Below are positions 1-9,482 of a stretch of DNA of 64,000 bases, one piece after another. Positions within the stretch are counted from its first letter, which is position 1; the number at the start of each line of letters is the position of its first letter. A program made the translations under genes and the position numbers. The notes beneath the pieces are model-generated. The model made no database searches. It was not told the DNA's origin and saw only the letters and a program-made list of their open reading frames with translations. The DNA is from Halobacteriales archaeon QS_4_70_19 (GTDB lineage Archaea; Halobacteriota; Halobacteria; Halobacteriales; Haloarculaceae), in NCBI GenBank assembly GCA_003020985.1, contig PXRM01000022.1:166274-230273 (forward strand), written 5' to 3'.

Positions 1-1766
1 GGGAGGCGTCGGAGGCGGTCCCCTTCGACCGGACGGAGACGGGCCACATCGACGCGCAGGAGCTGACGCGACTGTCCGTCGACGCGGGCACCTGTCCCCA
101 CTCCGTCATGGGGGCGCTGCTGCCGGAGGTGGAAGTCGTCGTCGGGAACTACTACCACGCCTTCGATCCGACGACGGTCGGGACGTTCACGGGCGCGCTG
201 CTGGACGAATCGACGTTCGTGGTCTGCGACGAGGCCCACATGCTCGAACCGCGCGTGCGCGACCTCGTGAGCGACGGTATCGCGGATAAGTCGCTCCGGG
301 ACGCCGAGTCCGAGCTGGCGCAGGTGGTCCAGCCCCTGACCATGACCGAGGAGACGGGCCGCGAGACGGGGCCCGTCGACGAGATCCGCGCCGAGCTGGA
401 CGACGCCAGGATCGACCTGGACGATCTCCAGCGGACCCGCCAGTTCATGCGCGACCTCCGCGAGGAACTCGGCCGGCGGGTCGAGGCCCACCTCGACCGC
501 GAACACCGGGGCTGGCGGGCGAACCTGAACGATCTGCCCGACGAGGAGATCCCCCTGCGCGACCCCGAACAGCCCCGGGCGGACGACCTGACGCAGTGGG
601 CCGAGGAGGCGGGCTACGGAGAGCGGGACTGGGTGCGCGCCGAGTCGGCCTGTGCCGTCGCCGCGCGGATCCTGAACACGGTCGAGGAGGACGGAGGGGC
701 GCGAAGCGCCCCGAGCGAGTCGAGCGGCGAGCAGGGCGAGCCGCGAGACAAGAAGCGGACGGCGCCCGCGGTGGGCCGTGCGATGGGGGCGTGGTGCCGG
801 GCGGACCACGTCGACCACTTCCGCGAGATCGAACTGGAGCGCACGTGGGACGACGCCCAGCCGGCCGACGCCTGGCGGCGGGCGTACAACGCGCGGTTCG
901 CGCTCCACAACTGCCTCCCGGGTGACGCCATCGCCGAGCGGCTGGGGGAGTTCGGCGGCGGCGTCCTGATGAGTGCGACGCTCGAGCCGCTGGACGTCTT
1001 CGCGGAGGTGACCGGCCTCGACCACCTAGAGCGCGAGGCGGACCGGCCCGTCGTCACCCGGAGCTACGGGCTGGACTTCCCGGCCGAGAACCGCGAGTCG
1101 TTTGCGGTCGCCGCGCCGCCGTTCACCTTCGAGAACCGCGGGACGCCCGGCGAGGCGACCGAGGCACGGCGCATCCACGCGGGCGCGCTCCGGGAGGTCG
1201 CCGGCGTGTCGGGCAACGTCCTCGTGGGGATGCCCAACTACGCCGAGGCGGAGTGGGCGGCCGGCCACCTCCGCGACGCCGTCGACAAGGAGGTCCTGCT
1301 GGACGAGTCGTCAACGGACGACGTGACAGAGGACCTCAAGCAGGCGTTCTTCGACGGGCCGGAGAAGGTGCTCGTGACGAGCCTGCGCGGGACGCTCACC
1401 GAGGGCATCGACTACCGCGGCGACCGGCTCCACGCCGCGGTCGTTTGCGGGGTGCCCCTCATCAACACGGCGAGCCCCCGGACGCGGGCGCTGCGGACGG
1501 CCTACGACCGCCGCTTCGGCGACGGCTTCGAGTACGCGCTGACGGTGCCCGCCGTGCGGAAGGCCCGGCAGGCCGTGGGGCGGGTCATCCGCGGCCCCGA
1601 CGAGACGGGGGTGCGGGTGCTGCTGGACGAGCGCTACGCCCGCGACACCTGGAACAGCGTCCGCGAGTACCTCGGCCCGGACCGCGAGGAGTTCCAGCCC
1701 GTCTCCCCGGACATGCTCTCGCTGGGGCTCGAGCGGTTCCGCGGAGCGGCCGACGGCCCCGACTGA
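1..1766 (+). CDS. Rad3/XPD/DinG-type ATP-dependent DNA helicase, 5' end missing
   Basis: Superfamily 2 helicase of the Rad3/XPD class, which unwinds DNA 5' to 3' in repair. The reading frame is open from base 3, so the true start and the Walker A part lie left of the window. Visible landmarks: GTCPHSVM just before the first internal ATG at 108 (consistent with the last cysteine of an FeS domain), the DEAH box in VVCDEAHML, the motif V/VI region VLVTSLRGTLTEGIDYRG, and QAVGRVIRG near the C-terminus. A Ser/Glu-rich insert lies around codons 195-215 after the ATG. It runs alone on this strand and ends at FRGAADGPD. Confidence 0.9.
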   Translation, partial: EASEAVPFDRTETGHIDAQELTRLSVDAGTCPHSVMGALLPEVEVVVGNYYHAFDPTTVGTFTGALLDESTFVVCDEAHMLEPRVRDLVSDGIADKSLRDAESELAQVVQPLTMTEETGRETGPVDEIRAELDDARIDLDDLQRTRQFMRDLREELGRRVEAHLDREHRGWRANLNDLPDEEIPLRDPEQPRADDLTQWAEEAGYGERDWVRAESACAVAARILNTVEEDGGARSAPSESSGEQGEPRDKKRTAPAVGRAMGAWCRADHVDHFREIELERTWDDAQPADAWRRAYNARFALHNCLPGDAIAERLGEFGGGVLMSATLEPLDVFAEVTGLDHLEREADRPVVTRSYGLDFPAENRESFAVAAPPFTFENRGTPGEATEARRIHAGALREVAGVSGNVLVGMPNYAEAEWAAGHLRDAVDKEVLLDESSTDDVTEDLKQAFFDGPEKVLVTSLRGTLTEGIDYRGDRLHAAVVCGVPLINTASPRTRALRTAYDRRFGDGFEYALTVPAVRKARQAVGRVIRGPDETGVRVLLDERYARDTWNSVREYLGPDREEFQPVSPDMLSLGLERFRGAADGPD

Positions 1767-1818
1767 CCGTCCACGGGCGGCGACGCCAGCCCCGGCATGT
1801 GAATTTTTGCCATCCGCC

Positions 1819-2046
1819 GTGGAACCGCGGAGCGTGTCACTCGCTCGCCGCCGACGGCTGCCCGTCGCCCTCGTCGTCGGGCTGTTACTGCTCTGTGGGG
1901 TGGTGCTGTTCGACGTCCTCCGGACGCGCTGGCGGACGCCCCCCGCGAGCCGGGAACGGACGGCCCGGACGACTGACGCACGGGCCGGTCAGGCGGTCTC
2001 CAGCTCGTTCCCCTCGGCCTCCCACTCCGTTAGCGAGCCCTCGTAG
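1819..2046 (+). CDS. Possible small single-pass membrane protein
   Basis: A short open frame with candidate starts TTG 1807, GTG 1819 and GTG 1834. It encodes a basic N-terminus followed by one hydrophobic helix (LPVALVVGLLLLCGVVLF) and an Arg-rich tail. Its last 58 bases overlap the 3' end of the converging rhodanese gene, so the annotated tail may be spurious. There is no recognised family. The helix and the position straight after the helicase gene are the only support. Confidence 0.3.
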   Translation: MEPRSVSLARRRRLPVALVVGLLLLCGVVLFDVLRTRWRTPPASRERTARTTDARAGQAVSSSFPSASHSVSEPS

Positions 2047-2839
2047 AACGCCAGGTTGGGGAAACCCAGGTGCCGGAGAACGGTGTAAGTGTGGCTGATA
2101 CGGCGGGCGGTGTTTTGCAGTAGAGCAGGACCCGCTCGCCGGGGCGGATGCCGCGCTCGGCGAGTAACTCCCGAATCTCGTCCTCGGGCCGGAGCCCGCG
2201 CGTCTCGGCGTCGACCAGTTCCTGCCAGTCCAGCCGGACGGCGCCGGGGATGTGGCCCTCGTCGAACTCCCACTGCTCGCGGGTGTCGACGATGACGGTC
2301 CCGGGGTCGTCGACGGCGGTCCGGACTGTCGCCAGCGGTACCAGCGGCCCGCGCTCCTCGTACGCGGCGCGGTAGTCGGTCGCCTCGACGGTGGGGGTCG
2401 CGTCGGTCGTCTCGTGGGAGAGGTTGTACGCCGAGAAGTCGCCGTCGAGCAGGTGGAGGCGGTCGGGGGCGTGGCCGTACAGCTCTGCAGTGACGAGCAG
2501 GCGGGCGGCGAACACCCCGTTCGTGTCGTCGTACGCGACGATGTGGTCGTCATTGGCGACGCCGGCCTCGCTCATGCGCTCCGCGAACGTGCGCGACCCG
2601 GGGAGCATCCCGGCCTCGGCCTCGCCGTGCTCCGTGGCGCGGAACGTGTCGAAGGGGACGTTCACCGCACCCGGGACGTGGCCGATACCGTCGAACTCCC
2701 AGGCGTCGCGGACGTCCACGACGGCCACGTCGGGGTCCTCGCGGTGGGCGGCCAGCCAGTCGACGCCGACCACGACCGGCACTGCCTCGTCACCATCGCC
2801 GGCCGCACCGGCGTCCGGCCCGCCGTCCTCGTCGGTCAT
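1989..2839 (-). pseudogene. Two-domain rhodanese (thiosulfate sulfurtransferase), frameshifted
   Basis: Sulfurtransferase that moves sulfane sulfur from thiosulfate-type donors, with two rhodanese domains (about residues 25-130 and 155-280). The active-site cysteine sits in VLLYCKN in the C-terminal domain. The frame starting at ATG 2839 loses homology immediately after YCK. The tail ARRISHTYTVLRHLGF, ending at TGA 1989, is in another frame. Adding one A to the A4 run (T4 on the + strand, 2113-2116) rejoins both parts into a 283-residue protein of normal length. It diverges from a second rhodanese at 3117, an arrangement resembling the haloarchaeal tssA/tssB pair. It may be a sequencing error rather than a dead gene. 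Confidence 0.85.
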
Positions 2840-3116
2840 ACGTGGTCATCCCGTCCGCGCGAGCATCAACCCGGCGAGGGCGGCGAGCCGGACCCGGGGT
2901 ACGGGATAGCGGATTTTGTTGCTGCTTCCGTGGCGGCTATTTGGACTACAGTTCGACCCCGGTACCCGAAACCGGGTCAGGGACCACTAACTGGGCGAGA
3001 AGCGCTGGATTCCGCCGGGGAATGAATCGGCAAAATAATCCGGGAACAGCCACGTGCGGTTGGTCCTGCCGGAGGTAGTACGGTTATCTCTCGGGTCCGA
3101 GTATGACGTATCGAAC

Positions 3117-3986
3117 ATGGTCGAAGACAGTGCATACGCGAAGGACGTCCTCGTCTCCGCCGACTGGGTCGAGGACCGTCTCGACGAGTTCCAGAGCGAC
3201 GACCCGGCCCACCGACTGGTCGAGGTCGACGTGGACACCGAAGCCTACGACGAGGGGCACGCCCCCGGCGCCATCGGCTTCAACTGGGAGACCCAGCTCC
3301 AGGACCAGACCGAGCGCGACATCCTCTCGAAGGAGGACTTCGAGGACCTGCTCGGCTCCCACGGCATCACCGAGGACTCCACGGTCGTCCTCTACGGGGA
3401 CAACTCCAACTGGTTCGCGGCCTACACGTACTGGCAGTTCAAGTACTACGGCCACGACGACGTCCGCCTGATGGACGGGGGTCGCGACTACTGGCTCGAG
3501 AACGACTACCCGCTCACGGACGAGGCGCCGGACTTCTCCGCGCAGGGGTACGACGCGAGCGGCCCGTTCGAGGGCATCCGCGCCTACCGTGACGACGTGG
3601 AGAACGCCATCGGGAAGGGCATCCCGCTCGTCGACGTCCGCTCGCCCGAGGAGTTCTCCGGCGAGATCCTCGCGCCCCCGGGCCTGCAGGAGACCGCTCA
3701 GCGCGGCGGTCACATCCCCGGCGCCGAGAACATCTCCTGGGCCGCGACCGTCAACGACGACGGGACGTTCAAGTCCAAGGATGAGCTCGAGGAGCTGTAC
3801 GGCTCGCAGGGCATCGACGACTCCCGGTCGGTCGTCGCCTACTGCCGCATCGGCGAGCGCTCCTCCATCGCGTGGTTCGCGCTCCACGAGCTGCTCGGCT
3901 ACGAGAACACCGTCAACTACGACGGCTCCTGGACCGAATGGGGCAACCTCGTCGGCGCGCCCGTCGAGACGGGCTCGGGCGACTGA
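3117..3986 (+). CDS. Two-domain rhodanese sulfurtransferase
   Basis: Thiosulfate sulfurtransferase-like protein of about 289 residues with tandem rhodanese domains. The first (roughly residues 10-125) lacks a cysteine loop. The second (roughly 155-285) has the catalytic loop YCRIGERS. ATG 3117 (MVEDSAYAKDVLVSADW) was chosen because the family begins there; the frame is open further upstream without homology. It is transcribed divergently from the frameshifted rhodanese, with 277 bp between the starts. It is probably cytoplasmic, since no signal peptide is seen. The physiological donor and acceptor cannot be read from sequence. Confidence 0.88.
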   Translation: MVEDSAYAKDVLVSADWVEDRLDEFQSDDPAHRLVEVDVDTEAYDEGHAPGAIGFNWETQLQDQTERDILSKEDFEDLLGSHGITEDSTVVLYGDNSNWFAAYTYWQFKYYGHDDVRLMDGGRDYWLENDYPLTDEAPDFSAQGYDASGPFEGIRAYRDDVENAIGKGIPLVDVRSPEEFSGEILAPPGLQETAQRGGHIPGAENISWAATVNDDGTFKSKDELEELYGSQGIDDSRSVVAYCRIGERSSIAWFALHELLGYENTVNYDGSWTEWGNLVGAPVETGSGD

Positions 3987-4267
3987 GCGGAGCGAACGAG
4001 CCCGAGAAGCGGAGCGGCGCAGCCGCGGAGCAGGGCGAGTAAGTCGCTCGACACCTTCGAACGTTCTTTCGAGCGCAGTCCGGGAGTGGCCACACTATAC
4101 GAGTAATCCGCCACATAATACATATATACTGCCTTCTAATTATATATTGCCCCCATAAGAGAAACGTTCCGCACTCCTTCGATACACGCTCGTCACGACC
4201 GTGCCCTGCCCCGATGCCGGCGGTTTGCAGGCCGAACCCACAACCGTCCGTCCGGCCCAGTCCGCCC

Positions 4268-4741
4268 ATGACCGACGACTCCAGCAGCGCCGGCCTCCTG
4301 TCGCGCCTCTACTACCTCGGCGTCGGGGCGGTCGCCGGGACCGTCGCGACCGTCGTGATGACCGTCTTCCGGATGTCCATCTCCCGGTCGCTCCCGCCGA
4401 CCGACGAGTTCTGGACGCAGCTCGGGTCGAGAGTCGTCGACACGGACTCGGTCCCGGACGTGCTCCCGGCGCTGGGCCTCCACGTCGTCTACGGGGCCGG
4501 CGGCGGGGCCGTGTTCGGCGCGGCAGTCGGGCCGCTCCTCACGGGCCGCGAGGTGGACAGGGAGCGGCTCAGCACACTCCTCGGGACCGGCTACGGGCTC
4601 GCCCTCTCCGTCTTCGGCCGGTGGGTGCTCGTGGAGTGGCTGCTGGACCAGAATCTCGACCCCGACGAGCGGTTCGTCTTCCACATGGGCCACCTCGTCT
4701 ACGGGCTGACGCTGGGCAACTGGTTCGGCGCCTACGAGTGA
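4268..4741 (+). CDS. Haloarchaeal membrane protein of unknown function
   Basis: A 157-residue protein starting at MTDDSSSAGLLSRLYYL, with about three to four hydrophobic segments: GVGAVAGTVATVVMTVF near residue 15, a Gly-rich VVYGAGGGAVFGAAVG near 75, and two near the C-terminus. It resembles small YagU-like membrane proteins in its repeated Gly/Ala helices, but the family cannot be named with certainty. The upstream spacer (3987-4267) contains an AT-rich tract around 4106-4150 that may hold its promoter. It is single and not obviously part of an operon. Confidence 0.65.
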   Translation: MTDDSSSAGLLSRLYYLGVGAVAGTVATVVMTVFRMSISRSLPPTDEFWTQLGSRVVDTDSVPDVLPALGLHVVYGAGGGAVFGAAVGPLLTGREVDRERLSTLLGTGYGLALSVFGRWVLVEWLLDQNLDPDERFVFHMGHLVYGLTLGNWFGAYE

Positions 4742-4873
4742 CGACCGGCCGCCGGCCGGCCCCCGTTCCTTCGAGCTGTTCTCCCCGGTTAAGCGGTCGC
4801 TAAGGCCGCTACCACCCGTCGAGCGGTGAACCGAATCCGCGGGTTTCTTGCGTCCGCACCGACAGGGGCGGGT

Positions 4874-6403
4874 ATGAGCGAGACGGCCGACTCCGCCGGA
4901 ACGGACACAGCGGACGGCCACACGGACGGCAACGTGCTGTTCGTGGTGCTGGACACGGTCCGGAAGGACCACCTGACCCCGTACGGCTACGACCGACCGA
5001 CGACACCCGCGCTGGAGGCGTTCGCGGACGAGGCCCGGGTGTACGAGAACGCGGTCGCACAGGCGCCGTGGACGCTGCCCTCCCACGCCTCCATGTTCAC
5101 GGGCCTGTACCCGAGCGACCACGCCGCCACGCAGGAGGACCCGTACCTGGCCGACGACATCGGGACGCTGGCCCAGGCGCTCCGCGCGTCGGGCCACGCG
5201 ACGGCCTGCTACTCCTCGAACGCGTGGATCACCCCCTACACCCGCTTGACGGCCGGCTTCGACCGGCAGGACAACTTCTTCGAGGTGATGCCCGGCGACC
5301 TGCTGTCGGGGACACTCGCCGACATCTGGCAGCGCATCAACGACAACGAGCGGCTCCGCGCGGTCGCGGACCGACTGGTCGAACTCGGCAACTCCGTCCA
5401 CGAGCACCTCGCGGGCGGCGAGGGCGCGGACACGAAGACCCCCGAGGTCATCGACCGCACCATCGAGTTCACCGACGAGACGGACGACTGGTTCGCGTTC
5501 ATCAACCTGATGGACGCCCACCTGCCCGTCTACCCGCCCGGGGAGTACCGCGAGGAGTTCGCACCCGGCGTCGACCCGAACGCGGTATGCCAGAACTCCA
5601 AGGAGTACAACTCCGGCGCGCGCGACGTCTCCGAGTCGGAGTTCGACGACATCCGCGGGCTGTACGACGCGGAGATCCGCCACATCGACGCGCAGCTGGA
5701 GCGGCTGTTCGACCACCTGAAGCGCACCGGGCAGTGGGAGGACACCACGGTCGTCGTCTGCGCGGACCACGGCGAACTCCACGGCGAGCACGACCTGTAC
5801 GGCCACGAGTTCTGCATCTACGACCCGCTCGTGAACGTGCCGCTCATGGTCAAGGCCCCGGGCCTGGAGCCGGGACGCGAGGAGCAGACCGTCGAGCTGC
5901 TCGACCTCTACCACACGACGCTGGACGCGGCGGGGGCGACCGACACCGCGGGGACGGCGGGTCACGGCGGCGAGGCGTTCGACCCGACGCGGTCGCTGCT
6001 CCGTGACGAGGCCCGCCAGTTCGAGGGCGGCGAGTACGGTTTCGTCGAGTACCACCGGCCGGTGGTCGAGCTCAACCAGCTGGAGACGAAGGCCGCCGAG
6101 GCCGGCATCGAGCTGGACCGGGACTCGCGGTTCTACTCCCGGATGCGCGCGGCCCGCCGGGCCGACGCGAAGTACATCCGCAACGAGCGCATCCCGGACG
6201 AGGGCTACCGCCTCGACGAGGACCCCGGCGAGATGGAGCCCGTCGGGACCGACGACCCGGCCGTCGCGGAGGTGGAGGCGACGCTGCGCGAGTTCGAGGA
6301 GTGGGTCGGCGGGGAGTGGGACACGGTCGACGACGGCGACGTGCTCGGTGACATGAGCGACGACGCCAGAGCCCGCCTGCAGGACCTGGGTTACATGGAA
6401 TAA
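4874..6403 (+). CDS. Sulfatase/alkaline-phosphatase-superfamily hydrolase
   Basis: A 509-residue enzyme of the alkaline phosphatase/sulfatase fold. VLFVVLDTVRKDHL near residue 22 carries the first metal aspartates, and CADHGELHGEHDLYGHE near residue 300 carries the second metal site. The usual C/S-x-P-S-R sulfatase nucleophile box appears as WTLPSHASMFTG. Thr takes the nucleophile position and the Arg is His, so this is unlikely to be a formylglycine sulfatase; a phosphodiesterase or phosphotransferase role fits better. The start ATG 4874 lies at MSETADSAG. Its stop TAA overlaps the next ATG (TAATG at 6401), which implies translational coupling to the flippase-like gene and a joint role in cell-surface lipid or glycan modification. 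Confidence 0.82.
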   Translation: MSETADSAGTDTADGHTDGNVLFVVLDTVRKDHLTPYGYDRPTTPALEAFADEARVYENAVAQAPWTLPSHASMFTGLYPSDHAATQEDPYLADDIGTLAQALRASGHATACYSSNAWITPYTRLTAGFDRQDNFFEVMPGDLLSGTLADIWQRINDNERLRAVADRLVELGNSVHEHLAGGEGADTKTPEVIDRTIEFTDETDDWFAFINLMDAHLPVYPPGEYREEFAPGVDPNAVCQNSKEYNSGARDVSESEFDDIRGLYDAEIRHIDAQLERLFDHLKRTGQWEDTTVVVCADHGELHGEHDLYGHEFCIYDPLVNVPLMVKAPGLEPGREEQTVELLDLYHTTLDAAGATDTAGTAGHGGEAFDPTRSLLRDEARQFEGGEYGFVEYHRPVVELNQLETKAAEAGIELDRDSRFYSRMRAARRADAKYIRNERIPDEGYRLDEDPGEMEPVGTDDPAVAEVEATLREFEEWVGGEWDTVDDGDVLGDMSDDARARLQDLGYME

Positions 6404-7428
6404 TGGCCGAGCGCCGCCAGTACCTCGAGTTCGCCACCCGCGAGACGCTCGCGAAGACGGGCGTCGGGTTCCTGGTGGCGCTGGTCTTCCTCTACCTCGT
6501 CGCCGTCGGCCTCGGGGTCGAGGAGGTCGCGCAGGCGCTGGCGGGTGCCGACCCCGCGTGGGTGGCGCTGGGCTGTCTCTCGACACTCCTCTGCCTGGCC
6601 TCGTGGGGGAGGGCCTGGCAGATCGTCCTCCGGGTGGTCGGCATCGAGGTGCCGTACCGGCGACTGGTCGTGACGTACTTCGCAGCCACCTTCGCCAACT
6701 ACGTGACGCCGCTCGGGCAGGCCGGCGGCGAGCCGTTCATCGCCTACGTCCTCTCGCGCGACACGGAGGCGAGCTACGAGGACTCGCTGGCCTCGGTCGT
6801 CACGGCGGACCTGCTCAACCTGCTGCCCTTCTTCAGCTTCGCGGCCATCGGGCTGGGGGTCCTGCTAAGCCGGCCGTCGCTCCCGGCCGCGACCCGGCCG
6901 CTCGCCGCCGGTCTGTTCGGGATGGCCCTCGGGGTCCCCCTCGTCACGGGCGCGGGCTGGCTCTGGCGCGAGCGGGTCCGGGCCGGCATCCTCCGGCTGG
7001 TCGCGCCGGTCGCCGGACGGACCGACCGCGTCAGCGTCGCCGGCGTCGCAGACCGCATCGATGACCTCTACGGCGCGTTCGGCCGGGTCGCACAGGACCC
7101 GCGCTCCCTGGTCCAGGCCGTCGGGTTCGCCTACGTCGGCTGGGTGTTCTTCGCGTTCCCGCTCTACTGTGCCGGGCAGGCGCTCGGTGTCGACGTCAGC
7201 CCGCTCACGGTCCTGTTCGTCGTCCCCGCGTCGACACTGGCGGGGATGGTCCCGACGCCCGGCGGCCTCGGCGGCGTGGAGGCGGCGCTCGTGGCACTGC
7301 TCGTCGCGGTCGCCATCGAGTCCGCCGCGGTGGCGCTCGCCATCGCGCTCGTCTACCGGATCCTCTCCTACTGGTTCGCGCTCGGCGTGGGCGGGGCCGC
7401 GGCACTGGCGGTCGTCAAGCGGGCGTGA
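6403..7428 (+). CDS. Flippase-like/LPG-synthase transmembrane domain protein (UPF0104)
   Basis: A 341-residue integral membrane protein with about eight helices, of the lysylphosphatidylglycerol-synthetase transmembrane family (UPF0104, AglD C-terminal-like). Family signatures are the segment NYVTPLGQAGGEPFIAY near residue 108 and the late PTPGGLGGVEA loop near residue 280. Members are thought to move lipid-linked sugars or lipids across the membrane. It lacks a fused glycosyltransferase domain. The one-base overlap with the upstream hydrolase stop makes the two genes a coupled pair. Confidence 0.82.
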   Translation: MAERRQYLEFATRETLAKTGVGFLVALVFLYLVAVGLGVEEVAQALAGADPAWVALGCLSTLLCLASWGRAWQIVLRVVGIEVPYRRLVVTYFAATFANYVTPLGQAGGEPFIAYVLSRDTEASYEDSLASVVTADLLNLLPFFSFAAIGLGVLLSRPSLPAATRPLAAGLFGMALGVPLVTGAGWLWRERVRAGILRLVAPVAGRTDRVSVAGVADRIDDLYGAFGRVAQDPRSLVQAVGFAYVGWVFFAFPLYCAGQALGVDVSPLTVLFVVPASTLAGMVPTPGGLGGVEAALVALLVAVAIESAAVALAIALVYRILSYWFALGVGGAAALAVVKRA

Positions 7429-7498
7429 GGCGACCGCCCGGGAGCGGCCTGCGCCGACACGGCCGAGGCGTAACCACCTCGACCACCTCCACGGAGAC

Positions 7499-7841
7499 GT
7501 GACCGAGACGACGGACGAACACCCCGTCCACCTCGACACCGGATCCGACTTCGACGCCTTCGTGGCGGACAACGACCGCGCGCTCGTGGAGTTCTACACC
7601 GAGGGCTGCTCGATGTGCGCGGCGATGGAGCCGGTACTGGGCAACGTCGCCCGCGCGAGCGACGTGGCCGTCGCGCTGGTCAACCCCCGTGACGACCCGC
7701 CGCTGGTCGAGCGGTTCGCGGTCCGGAGCGTCCCCCTGCTGGTCTGCTTCGAGGGGGGGGGGCGAACCGGTCCGCCGGCTCGGGGACGGGTTCGTCGGCG
7801 CCGAGGACGTGCTGGCGTTCGTCGACGCCGCGGAGGCGTGA
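7499..7841 (+). pseudogene. Thioredoxin-family protein, frameshifted in a G10 tract
   Basis: Small thioredoxin-fold protein with start GTG 7499 and redox motif GCSMCAAM (CxxC) about 40 residues in. The homologous frame runs to LLVCFEG, where a run of ten G (7753-7762) shifts it. The expected C-terminus (EPVRRLGDGFVGAEDVL..., stop TGA 7839) lies in the next frame. Removing one G yields a continuous 113-residue thioredoxin with the usual SVPLLVCF cis-Pro strand before the break. It follows the flippase gene by 70 bp. It may be an assembly error, a decayed gene or, less likely, a slippage switch. Confidence 0.8.
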
Positions 7842-7930
7842 CCGGCCGACGAGGGGGAAGGGGGTCGGTCTTCGAGGGACGGGGGCGGCCAGCGTAACGG
7901 ATTTGTGACACGAGCGAGAGGCCACACGTG

Positions 7931-8686
7931 ATGTCCACGAGGACGAGCGTTCGCGGGACGATACAGGGGATGGGGAGCCGTGCGAACCCGGCGTTCGCGG
8001 CCGGCGCGGTCGCCGTACCGGTGCTGGCGCTGGCGTACGTGGTCACGATGGGGACCGTCCGGCAACACACGTACGTCCACGTGATGGCCGGCGTGCTGTG
8101 GACGGGCATCGACCTGTTCATGGCCGCCGTCCTCGGGCCGGTGCTGGGCGGGCTGGACGTGGAGGCGCGCGCCGACGTGTTCCAGCGGTTCACACCGAAG
8201 ATGACGTTCCTGATGCCGATGCTGGCGCTGGTGACCATCGTCGGCGGCATCACGCTCGCGCTGCGACTGGGTCGCTTCCCGAACGCCGACCCATGGCTGG
8301 CCATCATGAACGCGGCCATCGTCGTGCCCGCGCTGCTGCTCATCGGCTACCAGTTCCGGGCGTTCGACGACCGCCGCTGGCAGGCCGTCTTCGCCGTCGC
8401 CACCGTCGCGAGCGTCGCCTACCTCGCCGTGACCCTCCCCGGGTTCGCCATGACCAGCCCCGTCGTCGCCGTCTCGCTCGGCCTCGTCGTCGTCCTCAGC
8501 GTGCTGGGGTTCGGCGTCCTGCTGCCCGGCGAGGTGCTGATGTACACGGAGATGACCTCGGCGGACCCCAATACCCGGCGCATCGCCGACATCGGGATGC
8601 GGAACGCGAAGCTGGCGGGCGTCCAGGGCCTCTTCCAGCTCACCATCGTCTTCGTGATGGTGTCGCTGCGCTGGGGCGGGTTCTGA
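7931..8686 (+). CDS. Multi-pass membrane protein of unknown function
   Basis: A 251-residue protein, with ATG 7931 preferred over the adjacent in-frame GTG 7928. It has about six hydrophobic helices. The second carries HVMAGVLWTGIDLFMAAVLGP, a pattern resembling copper-resistance D/DUF2269-type membrane proteins in which a conserved His and Gly-x-D sit in a helix. No soluble domain and no cofactor motif are decisive. The following gene converges, with its stop 11 bp away. Confidence 0.65.
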   Translation: MSTRTSVRGTIQGMGSRANPAFAAGAVAVPVLALAYVVTMGTVRQHTYVHVMAGVLWTGIDLFMAAVLGPVLGGLDVEARADVFQRFTPKMTFLMPMLALVTIVGGITLALRLGRFPNADPWLAIMNAAIVVPALLLIGYQFRAFDDRRWQAVFAVATVASVAYLAVTLPGFAMTSPVVAVSLGLVVVLSVLGFGVLLPGEVLMYTEMTSADPNTRRIADIGMRNAKLAGVQGLFQLTIVFVMVSLRWGGF

Positions 8687-8696
8687 CCGTCCGCGG

Positions 8697-9350
8697 TCAC
8701 GGCTCCCGCCACCGCAGGTCGGGCGTCCGGACCGACGGGGTCGGGGCGAGCCGCCCCGTCCGGCCCCGGACCCAGAGTGCGGTGGCCGCGATGCCCAGCA
8801 GGGTGGCGACGACGCCGAGCAGACCGGCCTCCAGGCCGAAGGCGCCGCCCGTCACGAGGTCGGGCCCCGTCTCGCGCGTCCGGACGACCGCGACCCCGAC
8901 CCGGATGCCGCTGACGGGGAAGTCGAACAGGACCCCCTGGGCGTAGTTCCAGGAGAAGTGCAGGCCCAGCGGCACCGCGAGGTCGCCGGTGAACACGTAG
9001 TCCGTCGCGAGGAAGACGCCGGCGAGCGCGATAGTGGCCGTGCTCACGAGGGTCGCGCTCGGGTTGCCCGCGTGGAGCAGGCCGAACAGCCCGGACGTGA
9101 GGAGCACCGCGGCCACGAGCGCCACGCGGCCGGTGACGGGCCCCACCTGCAGCCCCTCCGCGAGGTTCGTCAGCAGGTATCCCCGCGCGACGAGTTCCTC
9201 GGCGACCGACACCGCCACGAACAGCAGCAGGTACGCGGCCACGAGCACGGCGAACGAACTCCGGGGGGGGGCGGAGACGGTATCGACGACGCAGCCGACG
9301 GGCGCGGGGAGGTCCGGTGACACGGCAGGGACGGCGACCGGCGGTGGCAA
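8697..9350 (-). CDS. CPBP-family intramembrane metalloprotease, short N-terminus
   Basis: CAAX-protease/bacteriocin-processing family membrane protease. The EExxxR motif appears as AEELVARGY, FxxxH as LFGLLHAGN, and the third motif as HFSWNYAQG. These predicted metal-site residues are intact. At 217 residues, with almost no helix before the first motif, it lacks one or two N-terminal membrane helices usual in the family. The only start is a weak TTG at 9350. A G-run near 9262-9270 could hide a further frameshift, or the gene is truncated. Confidence 0.75.
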   Translation of the reverse strand: MPPPVAVPAVSPDLPAPVGCVVDTVSAPPRSSFAVLVAAYLLLFVAVSVAEELVARGYLLTNLAEGLQVGPVTGRVALVAAVLLTSGLFGLLHAGNPSATLVSTATIALAGVFLATDYVFTGDLAVPLGLHFSWNYAQGVLFDFPVSGIRVGVAVVRTRETGPDLVTGGAFGLEAGLLGVVATLLGIAATALWVRGRTGRLAPTPSVRTPDLRWREP

Positions 9351-9482
9351 AGAACCACGGCTGGAGGACGTACTATCCGCCTACCCAGCAGATATCGGGT
9401 TCGTATCCAGTTTCGAAATGCTATCCGGTCGATACAATACGTGATCCGGATGTTTCCGGATAACCTGACGGCCGCTGTCGGA

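Noticed and set aside
4193..6586. A 797-codon frame opposite the sulfatase-like gene
   Set aside because: Same cause; the plus-strand gene has clear metal-site motifs and a coupled downstream gene.
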